NCBI GenBank assembly: GCA_963844695.1
Contig: CAWJPL010000016.1
Span: 124,001 to 188,000 of the forward strand
Length of the DNA: 64,000 nt
Direction: 5' to 3'
Origin: RYN-230 sp963844695
GTDB lineage: Bacteria > Actinomycetota > Actinomycetes > Streptosporangiales > Streptosporangiaceae
The notes below the pieces were generated by a model. The model ran no database searches. It was not told where the DNA came from and saw only the letters and a list, made by a program, of their open reading frames with translations. Both the position numbers and the translations under genes were made by a program. Of this stretch, positions 1 to 8,543 are shown in pieces; position 1 is the stretch's first letter, and each line of letters opens with the position of its first letter.

Positions 1-304
1 AATGCGGCACCACGCGGTCCCGGTCCTGTTCGACCCGGATCGCCAGCGTCCATGAGAGGGTGGAAAGCGGCGCGCTGGGGCCGCGCGAACTCAGCATTTC
101 ACCGCCGGATGGGGCGGTTTTCTCGCCAGCTGGCGGCTTTTCCGGTAAGCACCCAGAAAAGCAGGTGCTTTCTTTGACGGTCCTTGGGAACGCTTTGAAT
201 CGATCCGTGCATCTCTTAGTTATGCGACTTTCCGGCCCGCCGCGCGAGCCAGCGACCATGACCGCGGGCCCGGCCCCGCTGAACGGACAAGGAGGGCCCG
301 CGCG
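1..304. other. Left-edge non-coding stretch
   Basis: No gene is convincing here. A short open frame at 60-308 has no domain-like composition and runs into the start of the next gene. The stretch holds the leader of the gene at 305, including a TTGACG hexamer near 175 that could be a -35 element, although no clear -10 follows. An AAGGAGGG ribosome-binding site lies at about 290-297. Confidence 0.5.
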
Positions 305-2182
305 TTGACGACCGGAGATCTCAGGTCTGCCGACCGGGAATACTCGCACGCCAGAACGGGGGCGTGGCCGCCGCAACTGGGCCGGGCCGCCCGGCCGGTG
401 ACCGTGCACCTGGTCGTCCTGGCCGCCTATCTGGCCGCCGGTGTCGCGGTGAACTGGACCCGGGCCACTTACCTGGTTGACCACGTGGTGCCGACCGGCC
501 GGGACAGCGGATTGTTCGTCTGGGACTACTGGTGGATGGCCCGCCTGGTGCTGCACCCCGGTAATCCCTGGTTCACCCACTACCTGGCCGCGCCAGTGGG
601 GGCCCCGCTGGGGTTTCACGTGCTGATGCCGCTGCCCGGTGTGCTGATGGCCCCGGTCACGCTCATCTACGGCCCAAGTTTCAGCTACAACCTGCTGGCC
701 GTGGCCGCGCCCGGGCTGATGTGCTACGCGATGTACCGGGCCGCCCGGCTGTGGGTGCCCTCACAGACCGGCGCGATCGCCGCGGGCGCGCTCTTCGGCT
801 TGTCCACGATGATGACGTGGAACGCGTGGTATGAGATCCAGCTCGCGCTGGGCGCGATCTTCCTGCCCCTGTCGCTGGAGGCGGCGGTGCGGCTGACCCG
901 GCGGCCGGGCTGGCGGCAGGCGGCCGTCCTGGGCGTGGTCCTCGGCGCGGCACTCCTGGTCGACCAGGAATCGACCATCCTGGCCTGGAGCCTGGCCGCC
1001 GCGGTCCTGCTGCTCTGGCTGGCCCGCCGCCCGGCCCGCGGCGGGGTGGCGCTCTGGGTCAAGCTGCGGATGGTCGCCCTGGCCGGGCTGGTGACGGCGG
1101 TAGTCGCGAGCCCGCAGATCTTCGCCATGGTTCAGCAGACGCTGGCCGGCCAGGCGACAGTGTCGCAGGGAGCCCTGGCGGACGACTACCGGAATTCCGG
1201 CGCCGCGCTGGGGCGGATATTCGCGCCCTCGCCGCGAGTCGGCTTCTTCGGGCTGAAGAGCCTGGCCTCGATCTACTACCACGCCGCCCCCTCCAGCTTC
1301 ACGTTCACGGCGTATGGCGTGGTGCTGACCGCCCTGGGCCTGCTGGGCCTGGTCGTGGGCTGGCGGCGGCGCAACGTCCGGCTGCTCGCCCTGCTCTGGC
1401 TGGCCGGTACCTGGCTCGCCCTGGGAACCGGCATCGTCGTCGGCGGCCACCGGTATGTGCCATTCGCCCAGGTGTGGCACGGCGTACGGCTCTCAGACAT
1501 CATGCCGTACACCTGGATGGTGCGGATCTCGCTGCTCTCCTCGTTCCGCGAGGCCGACCGGATCACCGAGATCGGGCTGGTGGCCGCCGCCCTGCTGGCC
1601 GGCGTCAGCGTGAACTGGCTGCGCTATCACGCCAGGCCGGCCCTGGTCGTGGTGGCCGCGCTGGCCGTCCTCGAAGCCGGCAGTGTCGGCGTCCAGCCCT
1701 TCCAGGCCACCATCCCCACGGCCCTGCCCGCCCTCGACCGCCCGATCGCGGCCGACCGTTCCGGATCGATCGTGGTGGACGTCCCGATGGGGGTGCGCAG
1801 CGCCGTCCCGCTCCCCGACGAGGGAGCGCCCTTCAACTCCGAAGCCGAGATGCAGGCCACCGCCGACGGCCACCCGCGCGCCATCGCCTACATATCCCGG
1901 CTGCCCGAATCCACCCTGGCCGCGGTGAAACGGCACCCGTTCTACGCTGACCTGCTCAACGCCCAGCGGGAACCGCACGCCTTCTACCTGAGCGTGCTCA
2001 CTGGGCCCCGTGCGGCGGCCCGGCTCAACGCGGCCCGGCTCGACGCACGCCGCATCAACGTGGGCTGGGCTATCGTCTGGTCCCCCGCGCCGGTAGTCCT
2101 GAACTACCTGCAGGCGGTCGGCCTCCGGTTTGACTACCGGGCCGACGGCGCGGCCGTCTACCGCCTCCCGCCGCACGCGTAA
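305..2182 (+). CDS. Polytopic membrane protein, GT-C glycosyltransferase-like
   Basis: This 625-residue protein begins with TTG. The start is supported by a strong AAGGAGGG site about 8 bases upstream. Roughly ten to twelve hydrophobic segments fill residues 30-470, after a first segment near residues 35-55. A hydrophilic C-terminal part of about 150 residues follows and probably faces outside. A D-S-G-L-F-V-W-D-Y motif in the first external loop recalls the acidic loop-1 motif of lipid-linked-sugar (GT-C) glycosyltransferases. The family suggests transfer of a sugar from a polyprenyl-phosphate donor outside the membrane; substrate and acceptor cannot be read. It is monocistronic and ends in a hairpin shared with the convergent slipin gene. 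It could instead be a YfhO-like membrane protein. Confidence 0.7.
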   Translation: MTTGDLRSADREYSHARTGAWPPQLGRAARPVTVHLVVLAAYLAAGVAVNWTRATYLVDHVVPTGRDSGLFVWDYWWMARLVLHPGNPWFTHYLAAPVGAPLGFHVLMPLPGVLMAPVTLIYGPSFSYNLLAVAAPGLMCYAMYRAARLWVPSQTGAIAAGALFGLSTMMTWNAWYEIQLALGAIFLPLSLEAAVRLTRRPGWRQAAVLGVVLGAALLVDQESTILAWSLAAAVLLLWLARRPARGGVALWVKLRMVALAGLVTAVVASPQIFAMVQQTLAGQATVSQGALADDYRNSGAALGRIFAPSPRVGFFGLKSLASIYYHAAPSSFTFTAYGVVLTALGLLGLVVGWRRRNVRLLALLWLAGTWLALGTGIVVGGHRYVPFAQVWHGVRLSDIMPYTWMVRISLLSSFREADRITEIGLVAAALLAGVSVNWLRYHARPALVVVAALAVLEAGSVGVQPFQATIPTALPALDRPIAADRSGSIVVDVPMGVRSAVPLPDEGAPFNSEAEMQATADGHPRAIAYISRLPESTLAAVKRHPFYADLLNAQREPHAFYLSVLTGPRAAARLNAARLDARRINVGWAIVWSPAPVVLNYLQAVGLRFDYRADGAAVYRLPPHA

Positions 2183-2198
2183 GCCGGCCAGATCGGCT

Positions 2199-2227
2199 GC
2201 GTGGCCCGTCGCCGTAGCGGGCCACGC
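2199..2227. terminator. Bidirectional hairpin terminator
   Basis: A perfect 10-bp stem (GCGTGGCCCG pairing with CGGGCCACGC) with a 9-base loop lies in the 65-bp gap between two convergent genes. It has no T-run, as is usual in GC-rich actinomycetes, and could serve both strands. Confidence 0.6.
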
Positions 2228-2247
2228 GGCCAACTCCGGCCGCCTGG

Positions 2248-3126
2248 TCAGCTGGTGGGGTCAGCCTTCCGCGAGCCGTTCAACGGTGCGGCCTGCGGGC
2301 TGGCCGCCTGGGTTCCCGCGGCGGGGACCGGGGCGGGCAGCGCGGCCGGGACCGGCGGGGCCAGCGGGGCGCTGGCCTCGTCTGTGTCCGTGGCGGCCAG
2401 GGAGGGAGTGCCGGCCGGACGAGCGCGGTCGAAGAAGCGCAGCAGTTCCACCGGGAACGGCATGACGAGCGTGCTGTTCTTCTCGGCTGCGACCTCGACC
2501 ACGGTCTGCAGCAGCCGCAACTGCAAGGCAGCCGGGTCCGCCGCCATGACCGTGGCGGCCTGGGCCAGCTTCTTGGAGGCCTGGTACTCCCCGTCCGCGG
2601 CGATGATCCGCGCGCGGCGCTCGCGCTCGGCTTCGGCCTGCCGCGACATGGAGCGCTTCATGGATTCGGGCAGGGAGATGTCCTTGACCTCGACCCGCTC
2701 CACCCGGACGCCCCACGGTCCCTCAGTAGGGGCGTCGATGACGTCCTTGAGTTCGGCGTTGACCTGCTCCCGTTCGGACAGCAACTGGTCCATGTTGCTG
2801 CGCCCGGTGACCGACCGGAGCGAGGTCTGGGCGACCTGCGAAACGGCGAAATGGTAGTTCTGCACGTTGATGATGGCCTTGAGCGGGTCAATGACCCGGT
2901 AGTAGACCACCGCGTCCACTTTCAGCGTGACGTTGTCCCGGGTAATGGTCTCCTGCGCGGGCACGTTGACCACGGTGATCTGCATATTGACCTTGGTGAG
3001 CCGGCTGGTGAACGGGTTTATCCAGGTCAGGCCCGGCTTGCGGACGCCGGGCAGGGCCTGCCCAAAGCGGAACACGACACCTTGCTCGTACTGGCGGATG
3101 ATCCTGAAGCCGAACATTTCGGCCAT
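2248..3126 (-). CDS. Slipin / SPFH (band 7) domain protein
   Basis: The 292-residue protein starts with F-G-F-R-I-I-R-Q-Y-E-Q-G-V-V-F-R-F-G, the classic opening of the stomatin/slipin SPFH domain, which spans about residues 8-160. A charged helical stretch rich in R-Q-A-E-A-E-R-E-R-R follows (about 155-180), as in other slipins. The C-terminal 60 residues are a Pro/Ala-rich tail. Slipins usually have an N-terminal membrane hairpin. Here the SPFH domain begins almost at residue 5, so membrane attachment must be peripheral or through the domain itself. The family organises membrane microdomains and often partners NfeD-type proteases, but none is seen nearby. It faces the upstream gene tail to tail. 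Confidence 0.85.
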   Translation of the reverse strand: MAEMFGFRIIRQYEQGVVFRFGQALPGVRKPGLTWINPFTSRLTKVNMQITVVNVPAQETITRDNVTLKVDAVVYYRVIDPLKAIINVQNYHFAVSQVAQTSLRSVTGRSNMDQLLSEREQVNAELKDVIDAPTEGPWGVRVERVEVKDISLPESMKRSMSRQAEAERERRARIIAADGEYQASKKLAQAATVMAADPAALQLRLLQTVVEVAAEKNSTLVMPFPVELLRFFDRARPAGTPSLAATDTDEASAPLAPPVPAALPAPVPAAGTQAASPQAAPLNGSRKADPTS

Positions 3127-3275
3127 CCCATCCCTGGCGCCGGAGCGCCGGGTTTCCTGGGCCCGTGGACGGCGCCGGCGTGAATGCCAGCGTTCGGAAT
3201 GCCCGCGGCCCTGCTTTCATCATAGGCACCCCCGACCGCGGTCGGGACTCCCGGTGGACGGGCCGGGACTGGCGG

Positions 3276-3509
3276 TCAGGCGACCCGGCGCCAGCCCAGC
3301 TCGGACGCCTTCCAGCGGGCGATAGCCCGGTGCTCGCTGACGACCTTTACTTCCCGCAGATGCAGGCCCGGGTCGTGCATGACCTGCTCGGCCTCGATCA
3401 TCCCGTCGCCGGGGGACGACTGCGGGATCTCGTGCTTGGCTCCGGACTGCTCGACAAGGACCAGGTTGGCCGGGCGCGCGTCCTCGGCCACCTCGATGTA
3501 CGTACTCAC
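3276..3509 (-). CDS. Hypothetical protein, about 77 residues
   Basis: A short frame beginning at GTG (3509) encodes an acidic N-terminal part (S-T-Y-I-E-V-A-E-D-A) and a basic C-terminus ending W-K-A-S-E-L-G-W-R-R-V-A. The frame stays open further upstream, but that part is low-complexity Pro/Gly/Arg sequence typical of non-coding GC-rich DNA, so the short form is preferred. The N-Y-x-S-T-Y-I-E-V-A-E-D opening resembles the start of the DUF6157 family, but the rest does not clearly match, and a frameshifted relative is possible. No function is assigned. It is divergent from the P450 gene. Confidence 0.45.
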   Translation of the reverse strand: MSTYIEVAEDARPANLVLVEQSGAKHEIPQSSPGDGMIEAEQVMHDPGLHLREVKVVSEHRAIARWKASELGWRRVA

Positions 3510-3756
3510 ATAGTTAATGACGCCGCGCCGTTCCCTGGTGTTCCCCGGCCCGCTATGGCGTGCGGCACACCTGGGCGCGCCCCGTCGCCGGACCGGCCGA
3601 TGAGGCGACTGTCCGGCGCTGGCGGCCCCGGGCTGGCCGCGCGGGCTGCCCGGACGGGAAGCTCCCTGGTAACCTCCGGCCCCGCCAGCCTGACCCGCCG
3701 GGGTCTGGCCCCGGGACGGCGCCGGCCGGACACTGCTCGGGGAGCCGCATCGGGAA

Positions 3757-3768
3757 GGTGGTACCACC
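3757..3768. promoter_or_regulatory. Palindrome over the P450 ribosome-binding site
   Basis: GGTGGTACCACC is a perfect 12-bp palindrome lying directly against the ATG at 3769 and overlapping the AAGG ribosome-binding site. It could be an operator, or an RNA hairpin that hides the ribosome site. No regulator is coded next to it. Confidence 0.35.
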
Positions 3769-5148
3769 ATGGTCAGCACGCAGTCCCAGGCAGGTCAGGC
3801 ACAGGCCGCTCCCCCGCGGGTCTCAGGCGGGCGGCCCGTGCTGGGCCATATCGCGGAGTTCATGCGCGTCCCGCTGGCGGTCATCGAGCGCGGCTACGCC
3901 GAGCACGGGCCGGTGTTTACGTTCAGCCTGGCCGGGCGGCAGGTCGTCACGATGCTGGGACCGGAGTACCACCGGTTCTTCTTCGCCCAGACCGACGGGC
4001 CGCTGTCGATCAAGAAGGCGTACCCGTTCTTCGTCCGCATGTTTGACCAGGAGTTCTACTTCTTCGGCGGCCCGGAGGAATATCAGCGGCAGCGGGCGCT
4101 GGTGCTGCCCCGGTTCCAGGGCCGGCAGCTCGACACCTACGTCCAGGTGATGGCAGCGCAGACGCAGCGGCTGATGGACCGCCTGGGCGACAGTGGCGAG
4201 TTCGACCTAGTCCACGAGCTCGGCCCGCTGGTCATGCACATCGCCGCGGACGCGTTCCTGGGCCCCGACATCAGCGAGCGGATCACCGGGTTCTTCGCCG
4301 AGTTCCGCCGTTTCTCGGCCGGCATGGACCCGGTACTCCCGGGCTGGCTCCCGCTGCCGCACCTGCTGCGCAGCAAGCGGTCCCGCAACCGCCTGCGTAA
4401 CCGGCTGCAGGGCCTGATCGACGAGCGCCGCCGCGAGCCGGCCGACCCGCCGGACTTCCTGCAGACCATCTGCGACGCCCGCTACAGCGACGGCTCGCAA
4501 GTCCCTGACCTGGTGCGGATCAACCTGATCCTGATGATCATCTGGGCCGGGCACGAGACGACCACGGGCCATGTGAGCTGGGCGCTCATCGACCTGCTGC
4601 GTCATCCCCGGGAACTGGAGCGGGTCCGCGCGGAGCAGCGCGGGGTCCTCGGCGGCGCGCCCCCCGCGGGCATCAGGGATCTCAGCGAGCTGCGCCTGCT
4701 GGACCGGGCCGTGCACGAGACCGAACGCCTGCACCCGGTGGCGTTCATCCTGGCCCGGACCGCTGACCAGGCGTTCGACGTGGGCGGTTTCCGGGTCCGC
4801 GCAGGGTCGATGATCCTCCTGTCCCCCGCGGTCGCGCACCGGCTGCCCGGGCCCTACCCGGAACCGGACCAGTACCGCCCCGACCGGTTCCTGGAGGATC
4901 CGCGCGGCCTGCGCGACCTCATCGGCTTCGGCGGCGGGGTCCACCGCTGCCTGGGCGTGCACTTCGCCTACCTGGAGATGAAGGTCATCATCACCCTGCT
5001 GCTCCAGCGCTACCAGCTCGAGCTGATCGACCCGGACCCGCAGCCCATCCCCGGCCAGAAGACGAAATGGCCGCAGAGCCCCTGCCGGGTGCGCTATCAG
5101 GTTCAGCGGTCGGCGTCCCGGGCCGCCTGCTCCAGCCGGCCGCGGTAG
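3769..5148 (+). CDS. Cytochrome P450, CYP51-like
   Basis: This is a soluble P450 of 459 residues. It shows the I-helix oxygen-activation motif A-G-H-E-T-T-T-G (about residue 263), the K-helix E-T-E-R motif before L-H-P, and the haem loop F-G-G-G-V-H-R-C-L-G with the Cys ligand near residue 390. The Y-F-F-G-G-P-E-E-Y-Q-R-Q-R stretch in the B'-C region resembles CYP51 sterol 14-demethylases and related bacterial P450s. The real substrate is unknown because most actinomycetes make no sterols; a terpenoid or lipid is possible. The ATG follows an AAGG site inside a palindrome. The last 46 bases overlap the convergent DinB gene. No ferredoxin lies adjacent, so redox partners must come from elsewhere. 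Confidence 0.9.
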   Translation: MVSTQSQAGQAQAAPPRVSGGRPVLGHIAEFMRVPLAVIERGYAEHGPVFTFSLAGRQVVTMLGPEYHRFFFAQTDGPLSIKKAYPFFVRMFDQEFYFFGGPEEYQRQRALVLPRFQGRQLDTYVQVMAAQTQRLMDRLGDSGEFDLVHELGPLVMHIAADAFLGPDISERITGFFAEFRRFSAGMDPVLPGWLPLPHLLRSKRSRNRLRNRLQGLIDERRREPADPPDFLQTICDARYSDGSQVPDLVRINLILMIIWAGHETTTGHVSWALIDLLRHPRELERVRAEQRGVLGGAPPAGIRDLSELRLLDRAVHETERLHPVAFILARTADQAFDVGGFRVRAGSMILLSPAVAHRLPGPYPEPDQYRPDRFLEDPRGLRDLIGFGGGVHRCLGVHFAYLEMKVIITLLLQRYQLELIDPDPQPIPGQKTKWPQSPCRVRYQVQRSASRAACSSRPR

Positions 5149-5690
5149 GCCTCCCACCAGGACTGGCCGCCGGGCGCCATGTTGTCGTTCCCCCGCTGGC
5201 GCCCGGCCGCCCCGTCGATCAGCTCCCGGACGATATCGGCGTGCCCCGCGTGCCGGTGCGTCTCGGCGATCATGTGGGCCATGATCCGGTGCAGGGTCAC
5301 CTCGTCCTGGTCCGGTGGCCACCAGGGCACGTGGCCGACCGCGTCAAGGGGCAGCGCGTCGATCGTGGTGTCCGAGTGCAGCCAGGCCCGGTGGTAGAGG
5401 GCAGTGATCTGGTCACGCGACTCCCCGGGGGTCGCCCACATGTCCGCGTTCGGTTCAGCGTCCTCGCCCAGCCAGGGCAGCGGCTCACCGGACGGCAGGC
5501 CGAAGGTCTCGCCGAAGTACCCCAGCTCGACGCTGGCCACGTGCTTGACCAGCCCCAGCAGGTTGGTGCCGGTGGGGGTGAGCGGGCGCCGGATGTCGTA
5601 TTCGGAGAGCCCTTCGAGCTTCCACAGCAGGGCCTCGCGACCGGCCTGCAGGTATCCGAGGAGGTCTGCTTTCGGGTCCGGTCCGGTCAT
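5103..5690 (-). CDS. DinB-family (DUF664-like) protein, intact copy
   Basis: The 195-residue, mostly helical protein fits the DinB/DUF664 four-helix-bundle family, whose members often use bacillithiol or mycothiol or act as metal-dependent enzymes. A putative metal triad of His is visible: H in L-V-K-H-V-A-S-V-E, and two in the later H-R-I-M-A-H-M-I-A-E-T-H-R-H segment. The start is placed at M-T-G-P-D-P-K. The gene straddles the left edge of the large duplication: bases up to 5194 are unique and those from 5195 recur in copy B, where the gene is truncated and frameshifted. Its 3' end overlaps the P450 gene convergently. Confidence 0.8.
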   Translation of the reverse strand: MTGPDPKADLLGYLQAGREALLWKLEGLSEYDIRRPLTPTGTNLLGLVKHVASVELGYFGETFGLPSGEPLPWLGEDAEPNADMWATPGESRDQITALYHRAWLHSDTTIDALPLDAVGHVPWWPPDQDEVTLHRIMAHMIAETHRHAGHADIVRELIDGAAGRQRGNDNMAPGGQSWWEAYRGRLEQAARDADR

Positions 5691-5797
5691 CCTGGCAGTC
5701 TGCCATCCGCCCCCGCCCACCTGTCCAGGCCAGTTCCGGCGGCGTCAGGGAGCGGCCGTTCCCGTTGACCGCCGGACTCGTCAGCTGCGATAGCGCG

Positions 5798-7735
5798 TCA
5801 GGAGGGCCGCTCACCGAGCAGGTCGGTGACCAGGAACCCGGCTTGCGGGGTGCCCAGCCCGGTGGCCATGTCGTAGCCGCGGGCGGCCTGGTAACAGGGC
5901 TGGTTCAGCTGCCCGCGGAGGCGGCACGTGTGCTGGGAGCGCCTGCCGTACCCGGCCAGGTAGTCGTTGTTCCCGGCGGTGACGTCGGTGAAGGCCCGCG
6001 GATCACTCCGCGCGACCCGGTACAGGCTCGGGGACAGCAGCCCCAGCCGGTGGCCGGGCGCCTGCCGGTCGGCCAGGGCGGTCAGCGCCGCCCACAGCGG
6101 GGTGGCCAGGCTGGTGCCGCCGACAGTCAGCCAGCCCTGGTCCTTGAACGCCCCGGCGGTGCCGTAGATGACATACCCGCGGGTGCCCTTGGTGCCGATC
6201 GCGGCCAGCGCCGATACGTCAGGCACCTCGCGGCAGCCGGTCCCGCGCGGGGCGCCGCAGCGGGGGCCGCTGGCGTGGCGGCCGCGCACGAAAGCGGCCT
6301 GCCAGGACGGCATCCACCACATCCGCGAGATGCCGCCGCTGCCGACCAGGTTGCCGGGGTACTTGCCGGGGCGCCCGTGCCGCCCGTCGAACGGGGCCGG
6401 GAACCCCATCCCGGCGGGTGTCTGGTTCCAGGCCGACTGGACGGGGGGCGAGCCGTACCGGGTGATGGCGGTGCCGCCGACCGCCGTGACGAAGGGCTGG
6501 CTCGCCGGGTTGCCGACCTGCAGGCTGTAGGCGAGGCGGGCAGGGATCTCCTTCACGTCAGGCAGGCAGCCCTCGGAGCCGGAGTCCCCGGCGGCGGCCA
6601 TCATCGACTGGCCCTGCAGGGCCATCTCCTGGAACAGCTGGGCCTCGATGCGGACGACCGGGGCTCCGGCCAGCGGCTCGCAGCCGCCCCAGGAACTGCT
6701 GACCACCTGGGCGCGGTCCTGCTGGGCGATGGCGCCGTAGGTATCCACGATGGACTGGTCGCCGCCCGCCAGGGGTGCCTCATAGACCAGGACGCTGGCC
6801 CGCGGCGCCATGGCCGCGACGACCTCGACGTCCGCGGTGGCCTCCAGCGTGCCCGATCCCGAGGCTGCGACGGTGGTCCCGCCGTCGACCCGCACCCGGC
6901 GGACGGACGGACGCACCCGGTAGCAGCGGGTGTAAGCCCTGATGTCCCGGTTGGCGTAGTCGGCCAGCTCGAACAGGGCCACGGTGACGTGCTGCCCGAA
7001 GTCACCCTCCCGGTAGAGGGGGTTGAACTTGTAGGCCCGGGCCAGCCAGGCCGCCGTGTAGACGTGCCGGGTGGTCCGGGCCGCACGGCAGGCCCGCGGC
7101 CCGGGAACGGGTCCGGACGCGAGGCCGGACCCCGGCAGGTGCATGGTGCTGAGGCCGATGACGGCGGACACCTGGCGGCGCAGATCAGCGGGCACCCTCG
7201 GGGCCTGGCGGTTGAGCAGCGCGGTCCGCCCGTCAGGGAGCCGCACCCGGACGATCGTCGTGCGGAACGCCGCCTCGACGTCCGCCGCCGGCCCGGCGGC
7301 GGGCAGCAGCAGGCCATCTCCCAGGATCGGCCTGGTACTGAGGTGATGGCGGTTCAGCCAGGCCCGGACCGCGGCGGCGGCGCCCCGCCGCGGACCGAAG
7401 CGGGCCCGGACCTGGCGCGGGGTCAGGAAGTCGCGGAACCCGGCCGAGCCGGGGGTGGAGACCCGGGTGGCCAGGCGGCGGAGACGGCGGGGGTGAGCGG
7501 AGCGCAGCGCCACGGTGATGCGCAGGGTGGCCGAGCCGGCCTCCCGGCCGATGATCCTGGCCCCCGGGGGAATCCCGGGGGCCGTGCCGACGGGCACCAT
7601 GACGCGGCCCGCCGCGGCGGCGGGGCGGTTCGCCGGGTCGGCGCTGGCGCCTGGCGCCCCGATCAGGGTCGCGCCCACCAGCACGGCCCCGGCCACGCTC
7701 GCCGTGCAAGCCGGCCACTTTCCCCGCTTCAGCAT
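5798..7735 (-). CDS. Sedolisin (S53) secreted acid protease, copy A
   Basis: A 645-residue pre-pro-peptidase. A signal peptide ending near A-S-A (about residue 32) is followed by a pro-domain to about residue 200, with L-T-P-R-Q-V-R-A-R-F-G as the usual pro-kumamolisin motif. The catalytic domain shows Glu and Asp in T-L-E-A-T-A-D-V-E, the oxyanion Asp in A-A-A-G-D-S-G-S-E and the Ser in G-G-T-S-L-A-T-P. The calcium-site segments D-V-T-A-G-N-N and G-Y-D-M-A-T-G-L-G-T-P lie near the C-terminus. Sedolisins are active outside the cell at low pH after self-cleavage of the pro-part. The gene is divergent from the small gene at 7882. Its near twin in copy B differs at a handful of residues and keeps all catalytic positions. 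Confidence 0.93.
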   Translation of the reverse strand: MLKRGKWPACTASVAGAVLVGATLIGAPGASADPANRPAAAAGRVMVPVGTAPGIPPGARIIGREAGSATLRITVALRSAHPRRLRRLATRVSTPGSAGFRDFLTPRQVRARFGPRRGAAAAVRAWLNRHHLSTRPILGDGLLLPAAGPAADVEAAFRTTIVRVRLPDGRTALLNRQAPRVPADLRRQVSAVIGLSTMHLPGSGLASGPVPGPRACRAARTTRHVYTAAWLARAYKFNPLYREGDFGQHVTVALFELADYANRDIRAYTRCYRVRPSVRRVRVDGGTTVAASGSGTLEATADVEVVAAMAPRASVLVYEAPLAGGDQSIVDTYGAIAQQDRAQVVSSSWGGCEPLAGAPVVRIEAQLFQEMALQGQSMMAAAGDSGSEGCLPDVKEIPARLAYSLQVGNPASQPFVTAVGGTAITRYGSPPVQSAWNQTPAGMGFPAPFDGRHGRPGKYPGNLVGSGGISRMWWMPSWQAAFVRGRHASGPRCGAPRGTGCREVPDVSALAAIGTKGTRGYVIYGTAGAFKDQGWLTVGGTSLATPLWAALTALADRQAPGHRLGLLSPSLYRVARSDPRAFTDVTAGNNDYLAGYGRRSQHTCRLRGQLNQPCYQAARGYDMATGLGTPQAGFLVTDLLGERPS

Positions 7736-7881
7736 TCGGTGTCCCCCACGGCAGCCCAGGTTCCTGGCGGTAACCCAAGATCAACGGGATGCTAAAGGGG
7801 GCGGCAGCGGCGGCCGGTGACCCGACAATCCGCGCGAGTACCGGGCATGCTGCTCATAGCGACAGCTGGAGGTGCCAGACC

Positions 7882-8139
7882 ATGACCGGCGACACGATGC
7901 GCGACCTGCTCACGCCCCTCATCGGGAAGTCAGGGTCGATGTCCATGCTGGTCGCCAGGATCGGGCCGGTCGCCTTTCCGACCTCCGAGAACAGGAAGCT
8001 GACCGGCGTGGAGCTGCGCGCCGACGGCCTGGTCCGCCTGGAGCGCGAGACCGGATGGACGGTGATCGACCCCGGCGAGGTCGTGGCCGTGGTGTGGCGC
8101 GGCGACGAGGCCAACGACTCACCCGGGCAATTCCTGTAG
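7882..8139 (+). CDS. Small conserved protein (85 aa), copy A
   Basis: The ATG follows a GGAGG site about 9 bases upstream, which decides this start over longer readings. The product has a helical N-terminus (M-R-D-L-L-T-P-L-I-G-K) and a beta-rich part with G-V-E-L-R-A-D-G-L-V-R-L-E-R-E-T-G-W. The family is not recognised; the beta pattern looks like a small barrel or PH-like fold. Copy B encodes the same amino-acid sequence by eye despite silent changes, which argues that it is a real gene under selection. Confidence 0.6.
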   Translation: MTGDTMRDLLTPLIGKSGSMSMLVARIGPVAFPTSENRKLTGVELRADGLVRLERETGWTVIDPGEVVAVVWRGDEANDSPGQFL

Positions 8140-8265
8140 CCGGTGACCCGCTGCCCTCGGTGACCCGCTGTCCCTGCTGGCCCGGTAGCCCGGCGCCGCG
8201 CCCGTGACACGCTCGCTGAACTGCGGTTTCAGGATGAATCAGGGTAGGCGGACGAGACTGATGAC

Positions 8266-8442
8266 GTGAAGACCGCACAGCTCGTGAACTGCGCGCATCT
8301 GCACAGCGCTTTCGGCCCGGGATGCCCGTACTGCTGGCGGCCCGCTACCCGCGGCGTCCGGCGCGACTGGACCCGGCGGAGCACCCGGCCGCCGGCCGCC
8401 GACGCGCCGGACCGGCCCGGTGAGGGCCGCGGGCCGCGCTGA
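8266..8442 (+). CDS. Tiny Cys/His protein (58 aa), copy A
   Basis: From GTG 8266 the frame encodes a short protein with C-A-H-L-H near residues 9-13 and C-P-Y-C near residues 20-23, followed by an Arg-rich tail. The four-ligand spacing suggests a small zinc knuckle. The same frame is preserved in copy B (17641-17817) with the cysteines unchanged. There is no strong ribosome site. The function is unknown and it could be a chance frame. Confidence 0.4.
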   Translation: MKTAQLVNCAHLHSAFGPGCPYCWRPATRGVRRDWTRRSTRPPAADAPDRPGEGRGPR

Positions 8443-8543
8443 TCCCTGGCACCACCGCCCCCCGAACCACTGGCCCCGTACCGGGGTACAGCCGTTAGGT
8501 TCCTGGATATGGCGGCGTGGTACAGGTGGCACGGAGGCATGCG

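Noticed and set aside
60..308. Small open frame at the left edge
   Set aside because: No ribosome site, unusual composition, overlaps the well-supported TTG start at 305.
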